Assembly: GCA_023453025.1 (NCBI GenBank)
Contig: JAEXUD010000054.1
Location: 1-39,069 of the forward strand
Reading direction: 5' to 3'
DNA from: Bacillota bacterium
Lineage (GTDB): Bacteria; Bacillota; Clostridia; Tissierellales; Sedimentibacteraceae
DNA: 39,069 nt
The position numbers and the translations under genes are program-made. Below, piece after piece: positions 1 to 7,152 of the stretch; position 1 is the first letter of the stretch; every line of letters begins with the position of its first letter. The notes under the pieces are model-generated. The model did not search any database and was not told the origin of the DNA. It saw only the letters and a list, made by a program, of their open reading frames with translations.

Positions 1-288
1 GGACCTATAGGGCCTACCGGTGACACTGGGCCTACAGGACCTACTGGCGACACTGGGCCTACTGGACCTACCGGCGATACTGGGCCTACTGGACCTACCG
101 GCGATACAGGACCTACAGGACCTACAGGTGATACCGGGCCTACAGGACCTACCGGCGATACAGGACCTACAGGACCTACTGGTGATACCGGGCCTACAGG
201 ACCTACCGGTGATACCGGACCTACTGGACCTACCGGCGATACTGGGCCTACAGGACCTACTGGAGACACCGGTCCTACCGGTCCTGCG
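1..288 (+). repeat. 27-bp tandem repeat encoding GPTGPTGDT
   Basis: About ten tandem copies of a 27-bp unit encode Gly-Pro-Thr-Gly-Pro-Thr-Gly-Asp-Thr. Copies differ mostly at synonymous third positions (for example ggc/ggt/gga, gat/gac, act/acc/aca), so the protein repeat is conserved while the DNA drifts. Such arrays expand and contract by slipped replication, so repeat number probably varies between strains. The array is coding; it is not a CRISPR. Confidence 0.9.
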
Positions 289-714
289 GCAGCAGCGCTT
301 GCTACTGTTTTGATTGATAGTAAATGGACTAGCGGCGGAGCATCAACTCTAGTGAATGGAAGCTCTGTTCCCTTTGACACAATTCGTACAAACGAAGCCA
401 CTCTTTCCTATGCACTGAACCCCGGAGAATTTATCATAAATGAAACGGGATACTATTTGGTTAACTGGTGGGTAGCTGCAGACGGAGCTAAAGCTGCTAC
501 AACAATTGTTTTTGATCTTATGTTAAATGGCGTTACGATATCTCAGACGGCCTCTCCAGTCGTATCCGCTCAAGTTTTCGGAACAACTTTAATTGAAATT
601 GACACAATTCCATCCACATTGGAAGTGGTCAATAATACAGGTGATGACATTAATATACCCAAGATGTCAATCCAAGGAAATATCACGATTATAAGAATTT
701 CATCATTGTCATAA
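1..714 (+). CDS. Collagen-like repeat surface/exosporium-type protein (5' truncated by window edge)
   Basis: The frame is open from base 1 to a TAA at 712-714, giving 237 residues with no start in the window. Residues 1 to about 95 are uninterrupted Gly-X-Y triplets, nearly all GPT GPT GDT, which form a collagen-type triple helix. They are followed by a short AAAAL linker and a beta-rich C-terminal domain of about 140 residues resembling the trimerising C1q/TNF-like heads of BclA-type proteins (aromatic GYYLVNWW core; conserved ending NITIIRIS). BclA-like proteins in spore-formers coat the exosporium or cell surface and are often O-glycosylated on the Thr residues. The N-terminal targeting region lies outside the window. 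The internal TTG at 310 that a gene finder might choose is not a credible start, because the repeat region continues in the same frame. The domain assignment is from pattern recognition, not a search. Confidence 0.85.
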   Translation, partial: GPIGPTGDTGPTGPTGDTGPTGPTGDTGPTGPTGDTGPTGPTGDTGPTGPTGDTGPTGPTGDTGPTGPTGDTGPTGPTGDTGPTGPTGDTGPTGPAAAALATVLIDSKWTSGGASTLVNGSSVPFDTIRTNEATLSYALNPGEFIINETGYYLVNWWVAADGAKAATTIVFDLMLNGVTISQTASPVVSAQVFGTTLIEIDTIPSTLEVVNNTGDDINIPKMSIQGNITIIRISSLS

Positions 715-756
715 TGATGACTACGCACAATTTATCAAACTTTAATAACCGTCTTG

Positions 757-909
757 TTAATATGAGGTCAGTAAAGTATTGATAGCTTTAGCAATAGTAC
801 CGCCATCCATGTCGGCGATACAAAAAAACCGCTTTTTGCCCGGATGAATAGGTTGGGCAACACCGTCACCGGCAAAAGGCGGTTTTATCTTGCAAATATA
901 AAACTTCAC
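757..909 (-). CDS. Possible 50-residue small protein (GTG start), unrecognised
   Basis: On the minus strand a frame runs from a GTG at 909 to a TAA at 757. The translation has protein-like composition (segments such as KPPFAGDGVAQPIHPGKK and FFCIADMDGG). No convincing Shine-Dalgarno precedes the GTG, and most of the frame overlaps the perfect hairpin at 825-886, whose arms alone produce part of the peptide. It could be a decayed gene fragment, a dispersed repeat carrying a reading frame, or chance. No family is recognised. Confidence 0.2.
   Translation of the reverse strand: MKFYICKIKPPFAGDGVAQPIHPGKKRFFCIADMDGGTIAKAINTLLTSY
825..886. terminator. Long hairpin, probable bidirectional terminator
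   Basis: A 16-bp stem (825-840 with 871-886, one G:U pair) has A-rich and T-rich outer ends (AAAACCGC / GCGGTTTT) and a 30-nt loop. It lies between convergent genes, the collagen-like gene (plus, ending 714) and the peptidase (minus, ending 967), where a shared terminator is expected. The loop is longer than usual. Confidence 0.6.
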
Positions 910-966
910 ACACTGGCATACCCGTTAAACGCAATTTATAAAAGCTCTTAACGGTAATATAGCCCT

Positions 967-2061
967 TTAATTTTTAATTATTTTAATTTCTTTGGATGCT
1001 TTGTTCAGTACTTCATTTCCGTTTTCAGTAACAGCCACAATATTTTCAATTCTCATTCCAAACCTGCCCGCTATGTAAATTCCTGGTTCGATACTGAAAA
1101 CCATTCCTTTTTCGAGGTTTCTCTTATTGCCTGCTTTTATGTCCGGAGCTTCGTGCACTGAATATCCTATACCATGACCTAATCTTGTGAAAAAGTGCTT
1201 ACCATAGCCTGCTTTTTCAATTATTTCCCTTGCTGCCTTATCTACATCAGGAATGTAAGCTCCCTCGACGGCTGCTTTTTCTCCTGCTTCCTGAGATGCA
1301 AGAACAATTTCGTAAACGTGTTTTTCTTCTTCTGATATATCGCCAACAAATACTGTTCTTGACATATCTGCACACATGTCGTTATACTTGCAACCCCAGT
1401 CAAGAACTATAACGTCTTTTTCCTGGATTACTCTTTGATCAGAGTTATAATGAGGATATGAGGAATTAGGTCCTGAACAAACCATTGTGAAGCCTTCATC
1501 AGCTCCCTTTGCCTTAAATATTTCGTTCATTTTCTTTGCAATGTCAGCTTCCTTTATTCCCGGTTTTATAAACTTCAGAAGCTCCTCATAGGATTCATCG
1601 GTTATGCGTGCAGCTGTTCTTAGATTCTCAAGCTCTTCCTCGTCCTTTATAATTCTCATTTCTTCCAGAATAGGTTTACCATTTACAAATTTCACATCAA
1701 TCGTATTCATTATCTGAAGAATTAAAATTGCTCTTTCAGTTGAATTTACCCCAATCGTTTTTCCGATTAATCCATTTTCTTCAAAAGCCTTTTTAACAGT
1801 ATCTGTAAATACATCACCGTCAAACCATCCATACACTTTTATCTCAGGTCCCAGGGCTGCTTGTACCTCATCAACTGTCAGTAGGTTGCAAATATAAAAA
1901 TACGTTCCGTCATTTTTGATTATTAATGCCTGGAATCTTTCACAAAGATGGGTGTTGTGTCCCATTATGAATTCCATTTCTTCAGAAGGAGCAATTAATA
2001 TAGCATCCATGTTCTTTTCTTGCATGATACTTACGAGCTTATTAAGATATTTTTTTCTCAT
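967..2061 (-). CDS. M24 family metallopeptidase (Xaa-Pro dipeptidase/aminopeptidase type)
   Basis: The product has 364 residues, the normal size for PepQ/YpdF-like cytosolic enzymes that release amino acids at X-Pro bonds. It has an N-terminal creatinase-like domain (about 1-130) and a C-terminal pita-bread catalytic domain. The dinuclear metal ligands are all visible: D221 and D232 (DWGCKYNDMCADMSRT), H296 (GHGIGYSVHE), E325 (SIEPG) and E339 (RIEN). The ATG has GGGAG seven bases upstream. It lies downstream of, and on the same strand as, the FAD/Fe-S dehydrogenase genes; if those oxidise proline, this enzyme would supply proline from peptides. A separate promoter just upstream suggests it can also be transcribed alone. 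Exact substrate preference (dipeptide versus longer peptide) cannot be read from the sequence. Confidence 0.88.
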   Translation of the reverse strand: MRKKYLNKLVSIMQEKNMDAILIAPSEEMEFIMGHNTHLCERFQALIIKNDGTYFYICNLLTVDEVQAALGPEIKVYGWFDGDVFTDTVKKAFEENGLIGKTIGVNSTERAILILQIMNTIDVKFVNGKPILEEMRIIKDEEELENLRTAARITDESYEELLKFIKPGIKEADIAKKMNEIFKAKGADEGFTMVCSGPNSSYPHYNSDQRVIQEKDVIVLDWGCKYNDMCADMSRTVFVGDISEEEKHVYEIVLASQEAGEKAAVEGAYIPDVDKAAREIIEKAGYGKHFFTRLGHGIGYSVHEAPDIKAGNKRNLEKGMVFSIEPGIYIAGRFGMRIENIVAVTENGNEVLNKASKEIKIIKN

Positions 2062-2093
2062 TTGTAATCTCCCGAATTTTATTTGTTATATCA

Positions 2094-2122
2094 ATTATAA
2101 TTCTAAATTAATAAAAACACAA
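2094..2122 (-). promoter_or_regulatory. Sigma-A-type promoter for the M24 peptidase
   Basis: On the minus strand, TTGTGT (2117-2122), a 17-bp spacer and TATAAT (2094-2099) lie about 33 bp before the peptidase start. Confidence 0.5.
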
Positions 2123-2157
2123 TATCTTTAAAAGGAAACAGCAAACAGAATTTACGT

Positions 2158-3306
2158 TTACACTACTGATGGTTCTAAAAGTAAATTACCTGTTTTAAAT
2201 CTGCTTAAATTCAGCATACTCACATCTATTGATGGTTTTTCTCCCAATATCATTTCCGACATAACAATTCCTGTTATTGGTCCGAACATAAAGCCATGAC
2301 CGCTGAATCCCACCGCAAGATAAAAGCCTTCTACATTTTCTGCCTTGTCATAAATAGGCTGTTTGTCAGGCGTCATATTATAAAGTCCTGCCCACTGTCT
2401 TACCACTCTTAATTTAGATATCGGCGGCAGTATTGAATCAATGGTTTTAGCCATTTCTTCTATAAAATGCCAGCTTGATGTTATTCTTAAATCTCTCGGT
2501 TCGTTTGAATCTCCTCGCCCCATAATAAATGAACCCTCCGGTGACTGCTGCACATAAAAATTAAGGCCAAAGGACATTACCATAGGTTCTTGCATAGGCT
2601 CCACAGGCTCAGTAACAAGTATTTGATGTCTTTCAGAATAAACCGGTATATCCAGTCCAACCATATCACATATAATTTTAGAATAAGCATTGGTCGCATT
2701 AACAACTATATTTGTAGATATAAATCCCTTGTTTGTTTCTACACCGACAATCTTTCCTTTTTCAGTCTTAATCCCTGTAACTTCGGTGAACGTGTTAAAC
2801 TCAACACCAAGGCGCTTGGCTGCCTTGTAATATGCATCTGTTGTATGAAATGGATTTAAGAATCCGTCCTTATTGCAAAAAGCAGCACCTTTCAAAAGGT
2901 CAGTGTTTAGATATGGAACAATTTCCCTTGCCTCCTCCAGTGATAAAAGCTTAGAAGGTATACCGCAAGAATGCTGTACTTCTATGTTCTTTTTAAACTG
3001 TTCAATTTCTTTGTCGGTATCTGCCACAAGTAAATATCCGCTTTGCTTAAAATCAACATCCCTGTCATATTCAAGAATTTCATTTGCATGTTCATAAAAC
3101 TCTATACTTTTTTTTGCTATTTTACAGTTCATTTCAGTGCCCCACTGCATTCTTACTCCTGCACCGCACCTGCCGGTTGAACCTGAACAGATGTAGCTTT
3201 TATCCAGCACAACTATATTTTTCACACCTTTTTTGGCTAGATTATAGGCAGTTGAACAGCCTGAAATTCCTGCACCAATAATTACTATCTCAGCACTACT
3301 CTTCAT
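2158..3306 (-). CDS. FAD-dependent amino-acid oxidoreductase (DadA/sarcosine oxidase beta-like), catalytic subunit
   Basis: A 382-residue flavoprotein with an N-terminal Rossmann GxGxxG motif (VIIGAGISGCSTAYNLAKKG), the SGSTGRCGAGVRMQW flavin-site region and the C-terminal GFSGHGFMFGP signature of the D-amino-acid/proline/sarcosine oxidoreductase group. The start is set at the internal ATG at 3306 because GGAGG sits upstream of it; the longer frame to 3327 would begin inside that site. It overlaps the end of the preceding BFD-like gene by 11 bases. In archaeal multi-subunit proline dehydrogenases and HcnC/opine oxidases this subunit dehydrogenates the amine, and partner subunits pass electrons on. 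Proline is the favoured substrate because of the neighbouring prolidase-type gene, but sarcosine, glycine or another imino acid is possible. Confidence 0.82.
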   Translation of the reverse strand: MKSSAEIVIIGAGISGCSTAYNLAKKGVKNIVVLDKSYICSGSTGRCGAGVRMQWGTEMNCKIAKKSIEFYEHANEILEYDRDVDFKQSGYLLVADTDKEIEQFKKNIEVQHSCGIPSKLLSLEEAREIVPYLNTDLLKGAAFCNKDGFLNPFHTTDAYYKAAKRLGVEFNTFTEVTGIKTEKGKIVGVETNKGFISTNIVVNATNAYSKIICDMVGLDIPVYSERHQILVTEPVEPMQEPMVMSFGLNFYVQQSPEGSFIMGRGDSNEPRDLRITSSWHFIEEMAKTIDSILPPISKLRVVRQWAGLYNMTPDKQPIYDKAENVEGFYLAVGFSGHGFMFGPITGIVMSEMILGEKPSIDVSMLNLSRFKTGNLLLEPSVV

Positions 3307-3577
3307 TTCTTCTGCCCTCCTCTGCAATCAATCCCAGCTTTACTCCAACTACAGGAGGTCTGGTTGTTTGAAATGTGATATCCTTGATGTTTTGATCTGT
3401 AGCATTAGCTATTTCTCTCATAACCAGCTGTCCGCAGGTTTTTCCCTGGCATGGTCCCATACCGATACGGGTGATTCTTTTTATTTCATCATATGTTACA
3501 TAGCCTTCACTGATTAAGTCTCTGACTTGTTTCAATGTAACATCTGAGCATCTGCATATAATAATATTTTCTTCCAT
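3296..3577 (-). CDS. BFD-like [2Fe-2S] protein, dehydrogenase subunit
   Basis: A 93-residue protein with the bacterioferritin-associated-ferredoxin fold pattern: C8-x-C10 (ICRCSDVT) and C43-x4-C48 (GMGPCQGKTC). In HcnB and many opine/proline dehydrogenase alpha subunits this domain is fused to the C-terminus of the NAD/FAD subunit. Here it is a separate gene, two genes downstream of that subunit, and the separate copy probably binds its [2Fe-2S] cluster in the same complex. It overlaps the start of the catalytic flavoprotein, implying translational coupling. Confidence 0.82.
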   Translation of the reverse strand: MEENIIICRCSDVTLKQVRDLISEGYVTYDEIKRITRIGMGPCQGKTCGQLVMREIANATDQNIKDITFQTTRPPVVGVKLGLIAEEGRRNEE

Positions 3578-3578
3578 A

Positions 3579-4067
3579 TTATTCCTCCACCTCTATATTT
3601 CTTATATCGTACAAGTACTTTCTGTCAGCTTCTATCGTAACAACCGGTGTTCTGTCAAAGGATTTTGGATTCATAACATTTATTACCTTCACTGCTGTCA
3701 GATATCTTCCTTCTCTATCAAGACCTTTGACAACATCACCCGCTTTTGGAAGAGGCAGAAATTCATAAGGTATTTTTACTTGTATTGATGCTTCAGATTT
3801 AGAACCGTCAACAATCATTATTGCAAGACCGGGACATTTACTTAAGCAGATAGCACAGCCTGTGCAATTATCAGAATTTAATGATGGTATGTTGTTTATA
3901 TCTTCTCCTATGTTTATTGCATTAAATTTGCATGCGGTCTGACAAGGGTTGCATGGTATTTCCTTGTAGCATTCAACTACCGCAACAGGCCCTTTGTTAA
4001 TTCTATCTATTGAAGGGAATTTTCCCATTACCATTTCTTTGCTTGGTATTCCGGTTTTTTCAAACAT
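3579..4067 (-). CDS. 4Fe-4S ferredoxin-type electron-transfer subunit
   Basis: A 162-residue protein. C39/C42/C46 (PCNPCQTACKFNAI) and C68/C71/C74/C78 (CTGCAICLSKCPG) form one full and one partial ferredoxin motif, and C33 could complete the second cluster. The last 80 residues are not cysteine-rich and form an unassigned domain that may dock on the other subunits. It is tightly packed between the two flavoprotein partners, one base from the following BFD gene. It is probably the electron relay of the complex toward a ferredoxin, the Stickland reductases or the membrane pool. Confidence 0.8.
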   Translation of the reverse strand: MFEKTGIPSKEMVMGKFPSIDRINKGPVAVVECYKEIPCNPCQTACKFNAINIGEDINNIPSLNSDNCTGCAICLSKCPGLAIMIVDGSKSEASIQVKIPYEFLPLPKAGDVVKGLDREGRYLTAVKVINVMNPKSFDRTPVVTIEADRKYLYDIRNIEVEE

Positions 4068-4090
4068 ATTTTCCTCCTGCTAAACATTTT

Positions 4091-5179
4091 TTATGCTAAC
4101 ACAACTATTTGTTCAATTCCTGCCAGTATATGCTTTCCAACCGGTCCCGAACGCAAATCATCCAGCTGCTTAATGTAATCATTTTTTCTCTCCACATAAT
4201 TATCCGGTCTGTAGCCTATTTTGTCAGCTGCACATATACCTGCAAGATATCCCTCAACCATTGCGGCGCTTGCTTCTTCAACGCCCGTAGCATCTCCCGC
4301 TGCAAATACATTTTCAATGGTAGTTTCATAATTGCCATTTCTGACAGGAACGAAGCCGCTTAGCTGTGGAACATATTTCATTTCACAGCCTCTCATTGTC
4401 AAAAGCTCATTTAATGGCGTGAGTCCTACTGAAATACACATTACATCCACATCAAATTCTTTTTCGGTACCTTCTACAGGTTGAAATTTATCATCTACCT
4501 CACATATTATTGCTTTTTCAAGATAATTTTCGCCAATAGCTTCCTTTACCGTATGAGACGTTAAAATAGGAACACCCATTCTTCTGATTTTAGAAGCATG
4601 AACAAGATAACCTCCTATTTTAGGGGCTGCATCCAGTATTGCCGCAACCTTGACTCCGGCCTGCATAAGCTGATAGCTTACTATTAAGCCTATATTTCCT
4701 GCACCGACCATCAAAACCTTGTTTCCAGGTTTTACTCCATGGACATTCATCAATGTCTGAACAGCGCCGGCACCATAAATTCCGGGCAAATCATTATTCG
4801 GAAATGCCAATGACTTTTCAAAAGCTCCTGTTGCGATAACAACCGCCTTAGGTTTTATTTTATAATAATCATTTTCCTTGTGAAGAACAGTTATAACTCC
4901 ATCCTCAAACATTCCTACAACCGTAGTTTCGGTTAATACTTCAACATTTTCCTTATAATCATTTAATTTTTTTAATAAAATATTTGTAATATCAATTCCT
5001 CTTGTGGATGCATATTGCTTTTCGGAGCCAAAAAACATGTGAGTTTGTTTCACCAGCTGACCGCCCAAGGATTTATTTCTTTCTATAATCAAAACACTAG
5101 CTCCACTTTGTGCAGCACTTATTGCTGCGCATAGTCCTGCGGGACCGCCGCCTATAATCACCAATTCCTTTTCCTTCAT
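4091..5179 (-). CDS. NAD(P)/FAD-dependent oxidoreductase, HcnB/proline dehydrogenase alpha-like subunit
   Basis: The 362-residue product has two dinucleotide-binding motifs: FAD-type GGGPAGLCAAISAAQSG near the N-terminus and a second GAGNIGLIVSYQLMQAG near residue 160. It also has the ATG(A) motif (VVIATGAFE) and the GD motif (VFAAGDATG). The family includes the alpha subunit of archaeal multi-subunit proline dehydrogenase, HcnB and octopine/nopaline oxidase A. Those proteins often carry a C-terminal BFD domain, which is absent here and supplied by a separate gene. Its start overlaps the end of the upstream [2Fe-2S] gene (ATGA type). It likely passes electrons between the iron-sulfur subunits and NAD(P) or another acceptor. 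Confidence 0.83.
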   Translation of the reverse strand: MKEKELVIIGGGPAGLCAAISAAQSGASVLIIERNKSLGGQLVKQTHMFFGSEKQYASTRGIDITNILLKKLNDYKENVEVLTETTVVGMFEDGVITVLHKENDYYKIKPKAVVIATGAFEKSLAFPNNDLPGIYGAGAVQTLMNVHGVKPGNKVLMVGAGNIGLIVSYQLMQAGVKVAAILDAAPKIGGYLVHASKIRRMGVPILTSHTVKEAIGENYLEKAIICEVDDKFQPVEGTEKEFDVDVMCISVGLTPLNELLTMRGCEMKYVPQLSGFVPVRNGNYETTIENVFAAGDATGVEEASAAMVEGYLAGICAADKIGYRPDNYVERKNDYIKQLDDLRSGPVGKHILAGIEQIVVLA

Positions 5180-5481
5180 GCTATCACCCCCTTACCTTCC
5201 TGTGTTTCTACAATCATGCCTTCCTCTAAATCAGTCACACAGGTTTTAACATTAGCAATGCCATTTACAATCATTAAACAGGAAGAACAATTCCCGATAG
5301 CACAGTAAAATCCTCTGGGTCTGTGTAAAAATAAACTTTTTCCAAGAACCTTTACTCCTGCTGCATGTAAAGCAGCTGCAATAGTCTCGCCTTCATATCC
5401 CTCTATCTTCTCTCCATTAAAGGTGAAAATAATTTTCTTTTCCTTATGAAATTCTAAGATGGGATGCTTTTCTATTCTCAT
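5176..5481 (-). CDS. Small [2Fe-2S] ferredoxin-like subunit (HcnA/SoxD-like)
   Basis: The product has 101 residues with a 2Fe-2S plant-type motif C60-x4-C65-x2-C68-x12-C81 (YCAIGNCSSC...TC) and the upstream GYEGETIAAAL region typical of HcnA-like subunits. The start is placed at the ATG at 5481 because AGGGAG lies nine bases upstream. A longer frame to an ATG at 5520 has no ribosome site and would begin at about the predicted transcription start of the sigma-54 promoter, which rules it out in practice. It is the first gene of the five-gene dehydrogenase operon. Confidence 0.82.
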   Translation of the reverse strand: MRIEKHPILEFHKEKKIIFTFNGEKIEGYEGETIAAALHAAGVKVLGKSLFLHRPRGFYCAIGNCSSCLMIVNGIANVKTCVTDLEEGMIVETQEGKGVIA

Positions 5482-5524
5482 ATCTAAAATCTCCCTTACT
5501 TTTTTTATGTCAACAAACATTGTT

Positions 5525-5542
5525 TAGCAAAAATCATGCCAA
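5525..5542 (-). promoter_or_regulatory. Sigma-54 (-24/-12) promoter of the dehydrogenase operon
   Basis: On the minus strand, TTGGCATGATTTTTGCTA matches the RpoN consensus TGGCAC-N5-TTGC with a single mismatch and exactly ten bases between GG and GC. Transcription would start near 5515, about 34 bases before the chosen ATG at 5481. Sigma-54 promoters need an AAA+ enhancer-binding activator. Amino-acid catabolic operons of clostridia are often controlled this way (for example PrdR for proline reductase). No activator gene lies in this window. Confidence 0.72.
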
Positions 5543-5598
5543 GCAGTAATATTTTTTATACCCTTAATACACCCCTAAGTTGGTTTGACTAATTAAAA

Positions 5599-5620
5599 TA
5601 CCGTCAATATGCTGACGGTA
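5599..5620. promoter_or_regulatory. Palindromic upstream activating sequence candidate
   Basis: A perfect 8-bp inverted repeat (TACCGTCA / TGACGGTA, 6-bp centre) sits about 95 bp upstream of the predicted sigma-54 transcription start. That is a normal distance for an enhancer site. No T-tract follows, so it does not look like a terminator. It also lies upstream of the divergent trkA promoter but too far to be its core element. Confidence 0.5.
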
Positions 5621-5696
5621 TGTCCGATTTTAGACATGTCGGTTTTGTGACACAGCTAAATAGATTTGTTCAATTTCATATAACACTCAAATTTTC

Positions 5697-5724
5697 TTGC
5701 AAAATCTGTGTTTTGTGATATAAT
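5697..5724 (+). promoter_or_regulatory. Sigma-A promoter for trkAH
   Basis: TTGCAA (5697-5702), a 16-bp spacer and TATAAT (5719-5724) with an extended -10 TG, about 58 bp before the trkA ATG. Confidence 0.65.
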
Positions 5725-5781
5725 ACATTGTATTTTATTAGATAAATTTTTTTATTTAATAACTATAATTTGGAGGAAATA

Positions 5782-7140
5782 ATGAAAATTATAATTGTTG
5801 GCGGAGGAAAGGTTGGTTACACATTAGCTCATCAGCTTACCACCGAGGAACACGACATAATACTGATAGACAGCAATGCCGAAGTTTTAGCCCATGCAGA
5901 TGAAACTCTTGATATAATGTGCATTAGGGGAAACGGCGCAAGTGTTGAAATTTTAAGAGAAGCAAATATCGGCGAAACCGATTTGTTAATTGCGGTAACA
6001 GACGGTGACGAATTAAATATGATTTGTTGTGTTATCGGGAAAAAATTAGGAGCCAAGCATACTGTTGCACGTATCAGAAATACAGATTATTCTAACGAAC
6101 ATAAAATGCTTAAGCAAGAGCTTGAGCTTGATATGGTTATTAATCCTGAAATGGATGCAGCCGATGAAATAGCAAGAATGATACAGTTCCCTTCTGCAAC
6201 AAATGTGGAGACCTTTGCTAATAATATGCTTGAAATGGTTGAATTTCGTGTTTTTGAAACAGATCCTATAACAAATACAAAACTACTGGACTTGACCAAG
6301 TATCTTCCATCAAAAGTCTTGTTTTGTGCTGTGAAAAGAGATAGTGAAGTTACAATACCTAAAGGTGATTTCACATTCAATCCTGATGATACTGTATATG
6401 TTATAGGCGAAAGAAAAGATATCAACAGATTTTTCTACTATTTAGGCAGAAGTACTCATAAAGCCAAGAATGTAACTATAATTGGCGGAAGCAGAATAGC
6501 AATTTACCTGACCTGGCTTCTGGAAGAGCTTAATATGAGCGTTAAAATAATTGAATTAAACAAGGACAGATGTGTTCTTTTAAGCGAGATACTTCCTAAC
6601 ACGTTAATAATATACGGTGACGGAACTGACCAAGAGGTATTGGATAACGAAAATATACAAACAGCTGATTCAACTGTTGCATTGACAGATATGGACGAGG
6701 AAAATTTGATTTCATCATTGTATGCACATCAATGCGGAGTGAATAAGGTTATACTTAAAATAAACCGTCACAATTATATTCCTATTGTCAAAAAGCTTGG
6801 TCTGGACAGTATTATAAGCCCTAAGCTTACGACAGCAAACAATATCCTAAGATATGTGAGAGCATTGGATAATTCTCAAGGAATCGCAGTAGAAAAGCTT
6901 TACAAAATTCTGGATGACAAAGCTGAGGTTGCAGAATTTACGGCTAAAAACTCTCCTGACTTAAATGATATAAAGCTTAAGGATTTAAATTTAAAAAAAG
7001 ATATCTTAATTGCCGCATTGGTTAGAAGTAAAAAAATAATAATACCATATGGCAATGACTGCATAAAAGAAGGAGATAAAGTGATTGTTGTTACTAAGAC
7101 GGGCTTTATAAGCGACCTTAGTGAAATATTAGAAATTTAG
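5782..7140 (+). CDS. trkA: Trk potassium uptake regulatory subunit TrkA
   Basis: A cytoplasmic gating subunit of the Trk/Ktr K+ channel. It has 452 residues in two tandem RCK units, each a TrkA_N Rossmann fold plus a TrkA_C domain. The first nucleotide-binding motif is at the N-terminus (IIIVGGGKVGYTLAHQ) and the second near residue 230 (VTIIGGSRIAIYL), where the GxGxxG pattern is degenerate. This is the full length of classical two-domain TrkA. The start is the ATG at 5782, which has GGAGG just upstream; a TTG at 5770 lies before that site. The stop is 12 bases from trkH, so the two are one operon. NAD(H) or ATP binding controls the channel in the family. Confidence 0.94.
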   Translation: MKIIIVGGGKVGYTLAHQLTTEEHDIILIDSNAEVLAHADETLDIMCIRGNGASVEILREANIGETDLLIAVTDGDELNMICCVIGKKLGAKHTVARIRNTDYSNEHKMLKQELELDMVINPEMDAADEIARMIQFPSATNVETFANNMLEMVEFRVFETDPITNTKLLDLTKYLPSKVLFCAVKRDSEVTIPKGDFTFNPDDTVYVIGERKDINRFFYYLGRSTHKAKNVTIIGGSRIAIYLTWLLEELNMSVKIIELNKDRCVLLSEILPNTLIIYGDGTDQEVLDNENIQTADSTVALTDMDEENLISSLYAHQCGVNKVILKINRHNYIPIVKKLGLDSIISPKLTTANNILRYVRALDNSQGIAVEKLYKILDDKAEVAEFTAKNSPDLNDIKLKDLNLKKDILIAALVRSKKIIIPYGNDCIKEGDKVIVVTKTGFISDLSEILEI

Positions 7141-7152
7141 CGGAGGTTCAGA

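Noticed and set aside
1..290. Regularly spaced repeats resembling a CRISPR array
   Set aside because: Repeats are tandem 27-bp coding units without unique spacers.
20..313. A 97-codon frame over the repeat region, read in the second frame
   Set aside because: It is the out-of-frame shadow of the collagen triplets; the frame from base 1 gives Gly-X-Y repeats and continues into a folded domain.
2158..5481. Hydrogen cyanide synthase (hcnABC)
   Set aside because: The subunits are homologous in type, but five separate genes, a 4Fe-4S subunit and an adjacent prolidase-type gene fit amino-acid dehydrogenases of anaerobes better; nothing points to cyanide production.
5633..5640. GACATGTC palindrome near the trkA promoter
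   Set aside because: Only eight bases, common by chance in this composition; no second copy at a sensible spacing.
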